A stretch of 64,000 nt of DNA from the NCBI RefSeq assembly GCF_947172395.1, contig NC_069088.1, forward strand, positions 1,753,501 through 1,817,500. The letters are read 5' to 3'. Shown here piece by piece: positions 9,263 to 20,062 of the stretch; positions within the stretch are counted from its first letter, which is position 1; each line of letters opens with the position of its first letter. Origin of the DNA: Bicyclus anynana (lineage: Eukaryota; Arthropoda; Insecta; Lepidoptera; Nymphalidae). The notes beneath the pieces were generated by a model. That model ran no database searches. It saw only the letters and a list, made by a program, of their open reading frames with translations, and had not been told where the DNA came from. A program made the translations under genes and the position numbers.

Positions 9263-10507
9263 TGTTTCATAAATATTGGATATAAACTTTCACAATATTA
9301 ACTACACAAACATGGTCAACAGATACCAAAAAAATTATCAATGCTATGTCTGACGAATTGATCAATGTGTCAGGTGACTAAATAATTTTGTTATCACTTA
9401 TTATTTTTTTCATTCAGACTAACTCGCAGATAGAATAGCTGCAGAACAATAGCGAACAAGATCAATAAGCTTTTGAAATTAAACAAACGAAAATATCTAC
9501 TTCTATTTTAGTCATACTGGAAAAATGCAAAGACAATAGTACCTAGGCATTGAAAAACTGATAACGATACTGCAGGCTTTTAGTCGATATTCCCACGTAC
9601 TCAGGTATTATTATTATTTTAGTTTTTTTTTAATAAAAGATATGATCAATGTAAAATTCGAAAACTAGAACATGTTATTTATTGTTTATACAACCTTTTC
9701 ACGAGAACTTGCAATTTTGATATTTTGTGTATGTTTTAACTTCTATGTTTATACTATTGTTCTTATATGAGAGGGGATATTACTACCGCCATACTTATCT
9801 ACGCTGCCAAACAACATTGCTTTCTGCCACGTATCTACCTACAGGCACATGAGGCTTAACACCTATACCTCAGGTGAGTGTCCTACAACCTAACCTAATA
9901 TCCACTGGCCTTTCAGGGCTCGGTATTGTTAAGTACCTACATGTGATTAATATCCTAATTCCTAAACTACTTTTTACGTTATGTGCCCTTTATGTAGGTA
10001 AAATACGCAATCCGTTTTCAAGTTTTTTTTTTACGCATAAAAAAAAAGTTTGGCATTTAAAATACTTAACTATACCTGAGTAAGTAAGAACACACCGATA
10101 AAATGTAAATTAGCGACCAAAACTCCAGCCGTGTCCTCTACTGCACGTGAAATGATTGTAATAAAAAACAAGTTTGTCCCAAGTTTTAATTCCTGTAAGC
10201 ATGCTTAGCTCTCCGTAGGTAAACAGAGGGAAAAGTCCGACCAACTTCGTCCGCGGCGCGACGAAGGCTGAGGTGCTCACAGATTATCTTGTCATTAGAC
10301 AAGGGAGATTTCGCTTCCTAAGTGAACTAAACTATACGTAGGCACCCGTACATATCTTTTCTGTGATGTAGGTAATCGTATACTAGAGGATACTTTTGGA
10401 CTACAATAACAAAATTTTGGCTATTACGTGTACATGAATTTTTTTTTTTTTAGAGAAACATTTCTATTTTTTTAAACGAGACCAATTGATATTCAGTTCC
10501 AGGATCC
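9263..10507. other. No recognisable feature
   Basis: AT-rich, with homopolymer runs near 9623, 10023 and 10440. A 69-codon frame at 9874-10083 shows no domain. Confidence 0.45.
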
Positions 10508-10560
10508 TTTTTAACCGACTTCAAAAAAAAAGCAAGAGGATTCTCAATTCGACCGTATAG
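10508..10560 (+). repeat. Family E end fragment
   Basis: TTTTTAACCGACTTCAAAAA then GGATTCTCAATTCGACCGTA is the terminal block of family E. It directly abuts a SINE-B fragment. Confidence 0.65.
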
Positions 10561-10563
10561 GTT

Positions 10564-10742
10564 AGCAGAATTTACACACGCAGAAAATTCAGAAAATTCT
10601 CTGGACTGCAGGTTTCTTCACGATGTTTTTCCTTCACCATTTGAGACACGTGATATTTAATTTCTTTTAATGCACATAACTGAAAACTTGGAGACTCTTC
10701 GGAATCGGAGGCAGAGGTCATATCCACTGAGAGGGCTATCAC
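10564..10742 (-). mobile_element. SINE-B fragment
   Basis: It contains ACACACGCAGAAAATTC, GCAGGTTTCTTCACGATG, CATTTGAGACACGTGATATT and GAGGCAGAGGTCATATCCA, then GGGCTATCACG. The central tRNA-like head is partly deleted. Confidence 0.8.
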
Positions 10743-11228
10743 GTGTCTCTATATATATTTATTACTATTGTGCTATTTAACAAAGGATCGGATTTACGCT
10801 CTAGATGGTCTCTGGTCGGAACCTACTCTACGCGCGTCAGCGACCGTTTAACATAGAAGCGGCAAAGTTTTTCACAATTTTTGGCGTAATCTTACAAAGG
10901 AGGAAAGTTCGGAACTCATTAGACCGAGAGGAAATGTTTACGGAACACGTCGAGCGTAAAATTTAATTTGATTCGGGTTGGTACGCCCGCCGCGACAAGT
11001 GTGTGCCTGACAGGATACCTTGAATTATGTCTTGCGGGGCTTGGTATATTTTTATTTGCGTCTATTTTAGCGATAAATGAAGATTTTATTAAGAAAATAT
11101 GATTAAATGAAGAACATAGAGTAAGTAAGTAGCTCTACAAATAGAAACGTGGCGGATGATACTATGGTACATGCAATGATATTTTATGCCATGTTGTTCA
11201 ATAAAATCCTCATTTATCGCAAAAATAG
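10743..11228. other. No recognisable feature
   Basis: A GC-richer patch lies at about 10975-11040. No supported gene or repeat copy. Confidence 0.45.
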
Positions 11229-11519
11229 GGCTATCACAATCTCACCTGATGGTAAGTGATGATGCAATCTAAGATGGAAGCGTGCTAACTTGTTAGGAGT
11301 ACGATGAAAATCCACACCCCTTCTGGTTTCTATACGACATAGTAACGGAACTCTCAATCGTTTGGCGGTGCGTCTTTACCGGTAGGGTGGTAACTAGCCA
11401 CGGCTGAAGCCTCCCACTAGCCAGACCTGAAAAGCCTCAGTCAGCCCAGTCAGGGATCGAACCCAGGACCTCCGTATTGTATATCCACCGCGCATAAAAC
11501 TGCGCCACGGAGGCCGTCA
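11229..11519 (-). mobile_element. SINE-A, near full length
   Basis: Reverse strand order is the head GACGGCCTCCGTGGCGCAGT, B-box CTGGGTTCGATCCC, then CTGGCTAGTGGGAGGCTTCA, CACCCTACCGGTAAAGACG, a GTGTGGATTTTCATCG block, and the 3' block CACTTACCATCAGGTGAG. Single-base differences from the copy at 44070 show it is old. Confidence 0.88.
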
Positions 11520-12302
11520 AAGTGCTGTTTGGAAGACATAAAAAACAAACAAACAAAAGGCCCATGTCCATAGGCAAACATCGCAGTAGGTATGTTTGAT
11601 CCACAAATCGCGTTTATGCCTATATTATGCAGAGTGCTGGGGAGTATTTATCATAACTCATGGGGTTATATTCTTTACCGAAAATTAATTAAAAATGTCC
11701 AAGAAACATATGTTCTAAAATTTATATTTTTGGGGTAAATAATAATTCATTTGGCAATAGATCTTAAAATGTGTCCTTTAAACGTATCCTTATAATTATG
11801 ACGTAGCCAAGTTTTACGTATTTTAAAATGCAAAGATAGATAAAGGCGTGTGTTACATGGATAGTCGGAATTATTTGAATTACTTTGTATGAAAACATAA
11901 AAAGTTTTTTGTTTTTAGTTAAAAAAATATTAGTTATGCAGTTCGGCTCCTATATGTGGACTCGTCATCACCTTGTAGTCATGGGAAATATTTCAGAGCA
12001 TCCTGTATACCTAGTCACTTGTTCTCCTTAAGATTGTTTCCTACTGTACGATTGCCGAGCGATGGCATTAAGAATGTCGCGACTAAAGAACGATTCTCGT
12101 AATTGAAAAGTGCTTAATAGAGTAATGGAATTTCGCTGTAAGGTTTAGCACTTGGATCGGTGCGGGTACGGACCACTAACCGCGTCACTGTCTGGGTTTT
12201 TTAAATAAAACTCAAAATTGACATAGCTCTGCCACCAATAGGCTCACCAATAGGCTAGTTGACACTTTTTTAAATAGTTCATTATCGTTCTACTAGATTA
12301 AA
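11520..12302. other. No recognisable feature
   Basis: No supported gene or repeat copy. A moderately GC-rich stretch lies at about 12050-12190. Confidence 0.45.
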
Positions 12303-12415
12303 AAAAAAGCACCGTCTTCGATATGATCAGAAGGTAGAACATAATATATTATGATGTTATTTTTCACTTTTTAGTTTACTGGGTACGTCTTTAGGTTTTG
12401 AAGTTGAAGAAACCG
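12303..12415. repeat. Family E arm copy
   Basis: CACCGTCTTCGATATGATCAG then AGGTAGAACATAATATATTA and TTTTCACTTTTTAGTTTACT resemble the right arm of the foldback at 41919-42047, with several substitutions. Confidence 0.75.
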
Positions 12416-12518
12416 ACAAAATGATCTCAAATTATCAGCGCTTCCCACTTCATTGCATATGACTTATCTTAGTTTTAACTTAGCGCATAAAATTCTTTGA
12501 TTCTTCAGCTATCCTAAT

Positions 12519-12599
12519 GATTCCCAAAGTTGTCCAAGTGGAACCACCGCCGGGTCTTCTGTCGACTTCTGGGGGTCCACCTGGACCACTTTGGGAATC
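12519..12599. repeat. 24-bp inverted repeat
   Basis: The left arm 12519-12542 (GATTCCCAAAGTTGTCCAAG..) pairs with the right arm 12576-12599 (..GGACCACTTTGGGAATC), with two mismatches and a 33-nt spacer containing a GTCGAC site. Confidence 0.85.
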
Positions 12600-13287
12600 T
12601 ATGCTATCCAATGGCATAATTTTATTTTACAATAGCAAACTGTATCCCCCGATTTTCGTACATTCGTTTTTTTGAAATGACTAACACTATGGAAGCAATT
12701 TTAAAGACGTATTCACGCCAAACAAAATACACATTTAGTAGGTACAAAGTTAACTTTAGTCACTAGCGTGAAAAGTCAATTCAAAGAGACGTCATGAAGC
12801 ATTGTTGTGAACCATGTGATGGAAGACGTATTATTCTAAAGAAGCTGTAAGTTTGTCAACCCCATCTCCTACCAGAGTCGTACTTGAACCATCTGTTACC
12901 TCCCAAAGATGCCACGATCTTAACTGCATACAACAACGTCTTACATCGGTTACAGCAACGCTTTCGTACTCTTGTTTTTTTGAAAGGAAAAACTCCATCC
13001 AAAGACCCCATCTTACGGAGATTTAATAAATTTAGCGACCCTATAACCCTTGAATGAAGAAATCTCGTCGCGAAGTCGTGTTGAATTTGTCACACAGCTC
13101 GTACCTTTTTGTTGTATAAAAATATATTTACAATTGCGGACCCTTTTGGGACGGTGTTTCTTAAATATTTCCACGTTGGTAGGGTACCGGGTACCGGTTC
13201 TGCATACGTCACCTTGTTTATTTACTAAATGGAGTCAACGTATACGTTTTTGTTCGTCGGGTTGTACATTTGTTACAAATCCCTAAT
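12600..13287. other. No recognisable feature
   Basis: A 78-codon frame at 13050-13286 lacks any recognisable domain. Confidence 0.4.
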
Positions 13288-13442
13288 AGCTTTACGGTTA
13301 AGGGTCTGGACTCTAGAGATATGTTGTTCGATCCCTGGTCATTGGACTATTTTTTCATTGATTTCTTATGTATAAGCAAGCGCTTAGCTGCAACCACGCC
13401 TGATGGTAAGTGATTGTAACTATTGTAATATCCGCTAAGATA
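13288..13442. repeat. Degenerate tRNA-headed SINE remnants
   Basis: Plus-strand TAGCTTTACGGTTAAGGGTC..TTGTTCGATCCCTGG (about 13288-13342) resembles a SINE head with a B-box. CCACGCCTGATGGTAAGTGA (about 13395-13414) is the reversed SINE-A 3' block. Confidence 0.4.
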
Positions 13443-13685
13443 AAAGCTTGTAGCTTATTCATAGGGGAATAAGAATATTGGTCATATTTTCGAGAATTGA
13501 TTAATTTTTTCGTACTTCTCGATACTTAAATGTAAGTAATAATAACTAAAAATGACTTTATACTTATTCCAAATCCGTTTACGTGATAGTTTTCCATTTA
13601 CCATCAGTTGTGCGATGGATGGATTGATATGTCAATTTGTAATTAAAAAAAAATAAAATAAAATGTAAGATAGTATGAAATTTGT

Positions 13686-13749
13686 GTTAATATCGTTCAA
13701 ACTTAAAATATAATAATGTTAATATCGTTCAAACTTAAAATATAATCAT
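13686..13749. repeat. Tandem duplication, 32 bp x 2
   Basis: GTTAATATCGTTCAAACTTA.. is present twice in direct succession (13686-13717 and 13718-13749), differing at one base near the end. Confidence 0.95.
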
Positions 13750-14107
13750 GATGGAACTGAGATTTCCGGGCAACCATTTGTAGAATAATAAGAACGACAG
13801 TCAGAGGAATTACTGCGAAGGGTACATAGATTATGAGGGTGCCTAATCAATCGTTGTAGGTAGGCTTTTACTGGGGGCAGCTAATATTTGCTTACAAGCC
13901 GTCTGAAGACAATCGAGTGGGGCTTCAAAGCAGCCTTTGTGCATATCTTATCACATGATGAGTGGTTTCCGCCGTCTATAAACCATAGATAGTAAAGGTA
14001 TAGACAATTGTCTAGTTATTTATGGATCGTACAGTGACCAGTTCCATTTTTAATTTGTGAACACTGAACAGTATGTTACGATAGTTGTGATTTGGAAGTA
14101 TTAAGTA
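13750..14107. other. No recognisable feature
   Basis: No supported gene or repeat copy. Confidence 0.45.
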
Positions 14108-14169
14108 TTCCGAGTATGAGAAATGAAAAGTAAATCCCTAGATTTACTTTTCATTTCTCATACTCGGAA
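14108..14169. repeat. Perfect 29-bp hairpin with 4-nt loop
   Basis: 14108-14136 is the exact reverse complement of 14141-14169. The loop is CCTA. The stem contains CGAGTATGAGAAATGAAAAG. No mismatch was seen. Confidence 0.97.
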
Positions 14170-14314
14170 AGTTGTGTTCTTTTGGAGTGAACTTAGCGCG
14201 AACTTCTATATTCGGAATAATTTTAATTCTTTTAAAAATAATTTTAAAAATAAAAACCGCAACAATTACGCGGTAAGTTCCATATTTAAATTTAAATAAA
14301 TTGGCGGGATCTTA

Positions 14315-14610
14315 ATCTCGAGTCAGTTCGACACGAAGCGTCGCATCAGTAATTTTCAATATTATTCAAGGAAAACGGCGTCAGTTCTTAAAATATTTAA
14401 AATTGATATTTAAATATTTTAAAAACTGTTCAACAAAAGTAAAAGAATAAGATGGAGTATTTTTTTAGATTGTTTTAGAATAGTCTGCTTTTAGTTTTTG
14501 CCTACGGATGTCAAGGAAATGCCTTTTATGGGTTTCATCGGCCTCACCGCGCTGCTTGTATGGACATTCTGTATCATTCTTTATTCTATGACTGCATATA
14601 ACTAAAAAGA
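14315..14610 (+). repeat. Dispersed repeat family G, copy 1
   Basis: It shares TTCGACACGAAGCGTCGCAT, AATTTTCAATATTAT, ACTGTTCAACAAAAGTAAA, AATAAGATGGAGTATTTTTT, ATGGGTTTCATCGGCCT and CGCTGCTTGTATGGACATTC in the same order as the copy at 47918. No coding content or terminal structure was recognised. Confidence 0.75.
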
Positions 14611-15144
14611 GAATTGTTCGAACTTCAATAACCTCTGACCGCGATATCACATAATGACGAACCAAGCAAGTAAGTTCTATACAGCAATTGGGACGAATTA
14701 TGAAAGTTCAATGTTTGTCACACAAATTACGAATCCAAATTTAGTCGGCTTAAGCAAATTTCGGCGGGATGGAAAGTTGAAAAAGAATAAACAAGAAACC
14801 GCTCGCGAGCTATTGAAATTACCAAGTAATTTAATAAAGCGGACGATAACTCTAACAAGCGTCCCTGCGGCGCGCGGCGGCTAGATAAAAGGGAATAAGT
14901 TTAACGAGAAAACTTCGCGCTATCTCGGCGAGCAAGAGCGGGGGTGCGCGGGGAGCGCGGGGCGGGATGTAAGAGTATTTTTTTATATTCATCTTAATAT
15001 TCCGGGCACCTGGGAGCCAATACGCCACAAGGTCTCAACCCCGGAAGGTCTGGAAGAACATGACAAGCAAGATTTCCCACCTTACCCGGGCAAGGAGGCT
15101 GCACATCAGCGTGCCTTTACCCGGATTTCCATCTGGGATTAGAT
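14611..15144. other. Unclassified, GC-rich in part
   Basis: A 76-codon frame at 14654-14884 has no recognisable domain. A G-rich stretch lies at about 14925-14970. No feature supported. Confidence 0.4.
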
Positions 15145-15492
15145 GACGGCCTCCGTGGCGCAGTGGTATGCGCGGTAGATTTACAAGACGGAGGTCCTGG
15201 GTTCGATCCCCGGATGAGCCGATTGAGATTTTCTTAATTGGTCTAGGTCTGGCTGGTGGGAGGCTTCCGCCGTGGCTAGTTACCACCCTACCGGCAAAGA
15301 CGTACCGCCAAGCGATTTATCTAGATTTATATTATATATTTATTTAGATTTAAAGCGTTCCGGTACGATGCCGTGTAGAAACCGAAAAGGGTGTGGATTT
15401 TCATCCTCCTCCTAACAAGTTAGCCCGCTTCCATCCTAAAATGCAACATCACTTACCATCAGGTGAGATTGTAGTCAAGGGCTAACTTGTAA
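15145..15492 (+). mobile_element. SINE-A, full length with internal AT-rich insertion
   Basis: Head GACGGCCTCCGTGGCGCAGT with A-box TGGCGCAGTGG, B-box GGGTTCGATCCC, then GGTCTGGCTGGTGGGAGGCT, GTACCGCCAAGCGATTTA and the 3' block CACTTACCATCAGGTGAG. Between GCGATTTA and GCGTTCCGG there are about 33 extra AT-rich bases (about 15319-15352) absent from other copies. Confidence 0.92.
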
Positions 15493-15563
15493 ATTAAAAC
15501 TACAAACGCCTCTTAATAATAGGTACATTCTAAATAGATTTTCAAATATAGACCTAAATTATT

Positions 15564-15866
15564 GAGCGGTGATAGCCCAGTGGATATGACGTCTGCCTTC
15601 GAATCGGAGGGCGCAGGTTTGAATCCGGTCCGGGGCATTCAAATCCAACTTTTTAATTTTCGTATACACGTACATTATAACACGTGTCTCAAACAGTGAA
15701 GGAAAGACATCGTGAGGAAACCTTTAGTTCTTTTTCTTAATTCTCTAGGTCTACCAATCCGCAGTGGGCCAGCGTGGTGGAATTTTAGCTTAACCCCTCT
15801 CATTCTGAGAAGAGACTCGTGCTCAACAGCAAGTAGACTATGAGTTAAAGAAGAAGAAATAATCTT
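15564..15866 (+). mobile_element. SINE-B, near full length
   Basis: Head GGTGATAGCCCAGTGGATAT, B-box GGTTTGAATCCGG, ACACGTGTCTCAAACAGTGA, CATCGTGAGGAAACC, GGGCCAGCGTGGTGG and CCCCTCTCATTCTGAGA. The tail is decayed to GAAGAAGAAATAA. Confidence 0.9.
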
Positions 15867-16261
15867 ACATTACAGTAACACTACTTGCGATAAGGACGAG
15901 ATACTTAAATCCTATAAAACTGAAGTTAACTAAATATAAAAGTACGTAAACAACAGACATGAGGTATAATGATGATCAAGAAACTTAAGCTTAGTTGTAC
16001 TCGTATAAACTAAGAAGTACTAAAAACGGAGTACCTAACTGGGTGTATGAAAATTCTCATGTTACAAACTCAAGTCGAAGTATCGAGTGTTACAAAAGTT
16101 GGGAGTAGTTAAGGCGCTATAAATTATGAGTACGAAGTTACGGAGTTACGTTAATAATAAATAGTTGAGTCTCACGCCTTGAGCCCGCCTGGGAAGAGCT
16201 GTTAATTCTAATATAGTCGTACGTTTACAGCGACCTCTGCTGTGGGATTACATTACCGAAT
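15867..16261. other. No recognisable feature
   Basis: No supported gene or repeat copy. Confidence 0.45.
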
Positions 16262-16345
16262 TAACTGACTGATTGGTACAGTGGTTAGTTCGTTTGACTC
16301 TGGATCACAAGGTGCAAGACACGAGCACGGTTTGTTTATAGGATT
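16262..16345 (+). repeat. SINE-C head fragment
   Basis: TTGGTACAGTGGTTAGTTCG then GGATCACAAGGTGCAAGACA resembles the head at 19203 with a damaged B-box. Confidence 0.55.
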
Positions 16346-16550
16346 ACTTGATGTTTTAACTTTTTGTCTAATCTGTCCTTCCAAAACGCGCGTATGTAAT
16401 AGGTGTCTACGGTCCCTTGAAGTTGGGAAAAACTCAAACGCAAGTAACTCAAAAGATAAAAAAACGTATGATTCATAAAGGAATCAAATTTGGCCACTTT
16501 TCTTTTACTTAAAACTGAAAATTTGCAAGTTACACTGTCTTATATTATTA

Positions 16551-16700
16551 CTAGCGGACGCCAGCGACTTCGTCCGCTTTTAGACCTCCTTAATCCGGCT
16601 TTCTTGCAAATTCCGTTGTTAGTGGACATTTACTACCTACGAACTACCTCCCAGCGTTTCAACTTTCTATTTCTATTGGTTTTCGAGATATCGCGATGAA
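16551..16700 (-). mobile_element. Helitron 3'-end fragment
   Basis: The plus strand begins CTAGCGGACGCCAGCGACTT then CGTCCGC, so the reverse strand ends in a GCGGACG..CGTCCGC hairpin followed by CTAG. The rest is diverged. Confidence 0.75.
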
Positions 16701-16758
16701 TGACCTTTCGCATTTGATAAGGCAAAGACTGAAAACTGTACATAACATTTTGTAGTTT

Positions 16759-16796
16759 ATGTTGAAAATACGTAAGTAATTACGTATTTTCAACAT
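16759..16796. repeat. Perfect 17-bp hairpin
   Basis: ATGTTGAAAATACGTAA (16759-16775) pairs exactly with 16780-16796. The loop is GTAA. Confidence 0.95.
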
Positions 16797-16799
16797 TCA

Positions 16800-17505
16800 T
16801 ACAGGACCCTCAGTGGGTCACTACCTACTTCCTACCATCGTAAGGAAAAAATATTTTTTTAAGAAAAATCAATTCTACACCAGGCGCACTGCTATGCTAT
16901 GCTAGGTATCTATGTCTATATTCGGCCCTGTAACTCGAGTAATAAATAAATTTTGGTTCTTCAATCGATCTCATTTCTATTGCGATCACGTAGCCCTAAT
17001 CACAACTATCTTTATCGTTGAGTGTCTGACCATTACTTTTTATTAACTTAACGAAATTTATTAGTACCTAGTGGAGCTCCTTGATCGCTCATCTAAAGTA
17101 GGTACTTATTTCTGCTGCGTAACAGCATTAGTGTTAGCTTTGCTGTTTGTTATGGTTTTCCAGTGCAATTATCTTGGCATGCAGAATGTAACAAAAATAG
17201 CAGCCAAATAGAAGTCAAATCGTAAAATATCATGTCCGACTCCTATGCAATGTAACCGTACGTTCGCGACAGTAACCGTACGTCTCCAAGGCGGGACTGG
17301 AATTTGACCGCGCGATAAAAATCTGTAATGTGCACCCGGTCTTACGAGGGATCGGCATGGGTGTGTTTGTTTCAATTAACGATAACCCTTTCTACAAGAA
17401 AATGTCTTTTCAAATAACCTTGTGAAAAGGAATGTAATACTACTGAGAGCTTGACTCTTTTCTCAATATCCCTTCCTACCAAAATACTACTAGGGCGAAG
17501 TTTTA
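16800..17505. other. No recognisable feature
   Basis: A repeated CCGTACGT motif lies at about 17255-17283. The 68-codon reverse frame at 17169-17375 has no domain. Confidence 0.4.
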
Positions 17506-17507
17506 TA

Positions 17508-17663
17508 AGAATAATAATAATAATAATAAATCCTCCGCCCGGTGCATATACGTATTTATGTAATGTATATTTAAGTTTATTTATTTTGCGTATTTAAGTA
17601 AGTTTATTTATTTTCTCTTTGGCTTTTTATATATATTTATTTTGTACTGGGCGTGAGAGTTTA
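17508..17663. repeat. AAT repeat and AT-rich linker
   Basis: Repeated AAT at about 17511-17528 could be the tail of another reverse-strand retroelement. The 17565-17625 stretch contains two copies of AGTTTATTTATTTT. No coding part. Confidence 0.4.
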
Positions 17664-17931
17664 ATTCATTTGAATAATAATAATAATTTCTTTTTATTAA
17701 GGATAAAAATCCACATACAAAAGTATAATAATTTAAATATACGTCGTAAATAAAACTAAAATATTAAAATGACACGGTATGATATCTTATAATTAATGAA
17801 AAATAAAAATAATTCCTAATAAAATTGCACGTCATCTTATAACTAATTTTACCTACTTTTTATTTGCGTCCCGGTGAACACGTCGCCAATGGTCAAATAT
17901 CGGGCCAGACATGTGCTCACCGATGACCTTA

Positions 17932-18489
17932 AGGGCCCTACTCACACAACTGCCGCAGGGGCAATCTAGGGTGCACGGCGGTTGTGCCGATATCGGGAGT
18001 ATCTCTACACACTTGCCTGCCGTGCAGTGTTCCAGAATAAGCCGAGCTGAGCACACGTATTGAGAATGGCACCCATATTATCGACCACTCAAAATATTGG
18101 AGTAGCCTTGGCGCTTTCTGTGGTGCTACCTCAAAAAAAAAGGAAAAGGAGATACTGGGTGAAGAAATGGCTACAGAAAAGAAGTGAGTTATGCCACATG
18201 AATATTATAAAAGTACACATTTTGATTCTACGCTGTTTGTACGTGCACTCCGTGTGACAGCTGCTGACAAACTGACTGAGAAATTGCCCCAATCGCGCTA
18301 CACACGCACCGACGGCAGGGACGACTTAGGGATCAAGGATAGTCTCGCGCCCCTGCCGCCCTGCCGCAGGGCCATCCTCCCAAATTGCCCCGGCATGCCT
18401 ACACACATCACAATTAAGGATGCAATTAAGGGTCATCCCCACTCCTACACCCTAGATTGCTCCTGCGGCAGATGTGTGAGTAGGGCCTT
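17932..18489. mobile_element. Non-autonomous PIF/Harbinger-type DNA transposon
   Basis: The terminal inverted repeats are about 42 bp. Left 17932-17973 begins AGGGCCCTACTCACACAACT and right 18448-18489 ends ATGTGTGAGTAGGGCCTT, differing at a few positions. TTA lies directly outside both ends (17929-17931 and 18490-18492), matching the 3-bp TWA duplication of the PIF/Harbinger superfamily. It carries a transposase N-terminal relic at 18060-18257 but no catalytic domain, so it would need an enzyme in trans. It sits inside a LINE reverse transcriptase. Confidence 0.85.
18060..18257 (+). pseudogene. Harbinger transposase N-terminal relic
   Basis: The 65-codon frame contains KKRKRRYWVKKWLQKRSELC followed by HMNIIK at about residues 24-50. 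This resembles the WV..WL..R segment preceding the DDE domain in PIF/Harbinger transposases. After about residue 50 the similarity stops and no DDE motif exists, as expected for an internally deleted derivative. The identification comes from memory of the family pattern. Confidence 0.65.
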
Positions 18490-18890
18490 TTAGGATGACG
18501 TTGCTTGTTTGTCTCAGTCTTTCCCAGAAAGAGGCTATGCGATTTCGTATAATCGCAAAAATGTCGGGAACCTTCGCCTCAGCAAACATGCTCGACGCAC
18601 TGCAGTACCTAGGGAGTCGCATTACGATGCGGTATGTATCATTATATTGCACCCTAATGGTGCTCATGGATGACCATTTGTATTTCGTCCATAGTTGACA
18701 TGTATAAAAACATTGGCAATATGCACGAATTAGCGTTAATTTCACGTCCACACTACATTTGGAAAATCTACGAGCAAGCATGTTGCACCGAACCGAAAGC
18801 GCCCTTCTCTCTCTTTTTATGTCTAAGGCATCCTCAAGATCACCCGTGAGGACATGACCCAAATATTTAAATTGCTTCACTGCTTGCTTG

Positions 18891-19202
18891 CTTGCTGCTT
18901 CATAATTTTTATTCTTAAAAAGTAATATTTAAAAATAAAAATTACGCTGCTTGTACGGCATTCGGCGATCGACTTATTGCAAACTTTGAACTCCTTTTGA
19001 AAGTTCAGTGCTCATATTCGTAGAAATCTTTGTGATTTAACAAAGGAATATTTCGTGAAAATGGAGAGAAATTCACTTCATGAAATGGAAAATTGTAACA
19101 TGTTTTTATTCAGTGAAATATTTTCATGTAACATTTGTAGGTATTTCAGGCAATGGAAGTGAACTTTTTATTTTAACTTCAACTTTTTAATAGATATCTG
19201 CT
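18891..19202. other. No recognisable feature
   Basis: AT-rich. No supported gene or repeat copy. Confidence 0.45.
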
Positions 19203-19345
19203 TTGTAGGGCCAGTGGTTAGTTTGTGTGGCATTGGATCACAAGGTCCGGGGTTCGAGTCCTGAGTCGGGGAATAAAATATTAGGCTTTTTTTAAAAAAA
19301 AAAGTTAGCACTCTCAGTACGGAGTTGGGAAGCCTTTGGCCTTTG
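19203..19345 (+). mobile_element. SINE-C 5' part
   Basis: The head has an A-box-like GGGCCAGTGGTTAGTTTG, GGATCACAAGGTC and the B-box GGGGTTCGAGTCC (about 19250-19262), followed by a poly-T/poly-A junction. A TTTGGCC tandem lies at about 19337-19350. Confidence 0.75.
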
Positions 19346-19477
19346 GCCTTTTCATAACATAGTGATCGTCACAGAAACATGAGGAACACCTACGTAGAGT
19401 GATTCATGAAGAAGTTGTATGTACCTTATGTCACCGTTAAATTGTAAAATACGAGTACCGTTAGATTTCTTTTTTAT

Positions 19478-19555
19478 TAGGAATAAGCTCGCGTTTTACC
19501 ACGTTTTCACCAGATGGTAAGTGTAGATGTGGCCTAAGGTGTAACGCGCTTGCCT
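19478..19555 (-). repeat. SINE-A-like 3' fragment
   Basis: CACCAGATGGTAAGTGTAGA then GTGGCCTAAGGT resembles the reversed 3' block of SINE-A. Confidence 0.45.
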
Positions 19556-20062
19556 CATTGACGTATCTAGGATTACTTCCTGGGATGGGCCTGGGGTGGG
19601 CCCATGTATTACTGAACAGAGTCGACATTCAATATAAAAATTTCGTTAACAATATTTGCGGACGCAGAACTCTGATATGACTCGACTTATTTTATTATTT
19701 TTTCTTTATATCTAGGCTAGGTCTTAATATATTATTAGGTCTTAATAGAAAAGGTCTTAATATATTTTTCAAAATCTTTATTATAGGTTTTTCTTTATCA
19801 TATGTTGTAATGGTTATTATTTGATATTTTAAAATAAATTTTGTGTAAAATTATTAGTATTTCCGTGTCCATCATAGAATTTCAAATTGATAGCCCAGTA
19901 CAGTGGGCACTGGACCATTCTTGGGTGGGCCCAGCCCACCCGGCCCACCCGCTATATATGCCTATGGCTTGCATAGAAGATCCCTATTCACTCTTATCTA
20001 AAAGATGTCCAGGTTGTAAGAATTAGGAAATACTGACTTCGGGAGAGAGTTCAATATCCTAG
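19556..20062. other. Unclassified with GGGCCCACC-type motifs
   Basis: GGGTGGGCCCAGCCCACCC at about 19924-19942 is nearly palindromic, and GGGTGGGCCCATG occurs at about 19594. No gene is supported. Confidence 0.4.

Larger units (their letters stand above)
17664..18890 (-). pseudogene. Decayed LINE reverse transcriptase C-terminus, interrupted by a Harbinger element
   Basis: The reverse strand from about 18880 encodes QFKYLGHVLTGDLEDALDI.., CNMLARRFSKCSVDVKLTLI, RAYCQCFYTCQLWTKY, RVQYNDTYRIVMRLPRYCSA and SSMFAEAKVPDIF, a typical post-YADD region of a non-LTR reverse transcriptase. It breaks at 18490. The remaining tail GPIFDHWRRVHRDANK is at 17854-17920. An AT-rich 3' region ends in AATAAAAAG and repeated ATT (about 17664-17690). 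The 5' part is missing. The two parts are not in the same frame after removing the insertion, so the copy was already damaged or decayed later. The clade was not determined. Confidence 0.85.

Noticed and set aside
10225..10275. CAACTTCGTCCGCGGCGCG as a Helitron 3' end
   Set aside because: It resembles part of the hairpin but lacks CTAG and the usual neighbouring blocks.
14654..14884. 76-codon frame, possible small gene
   Set aside because: No motif, no splice context and no homologous frame in the window. Probably chance.
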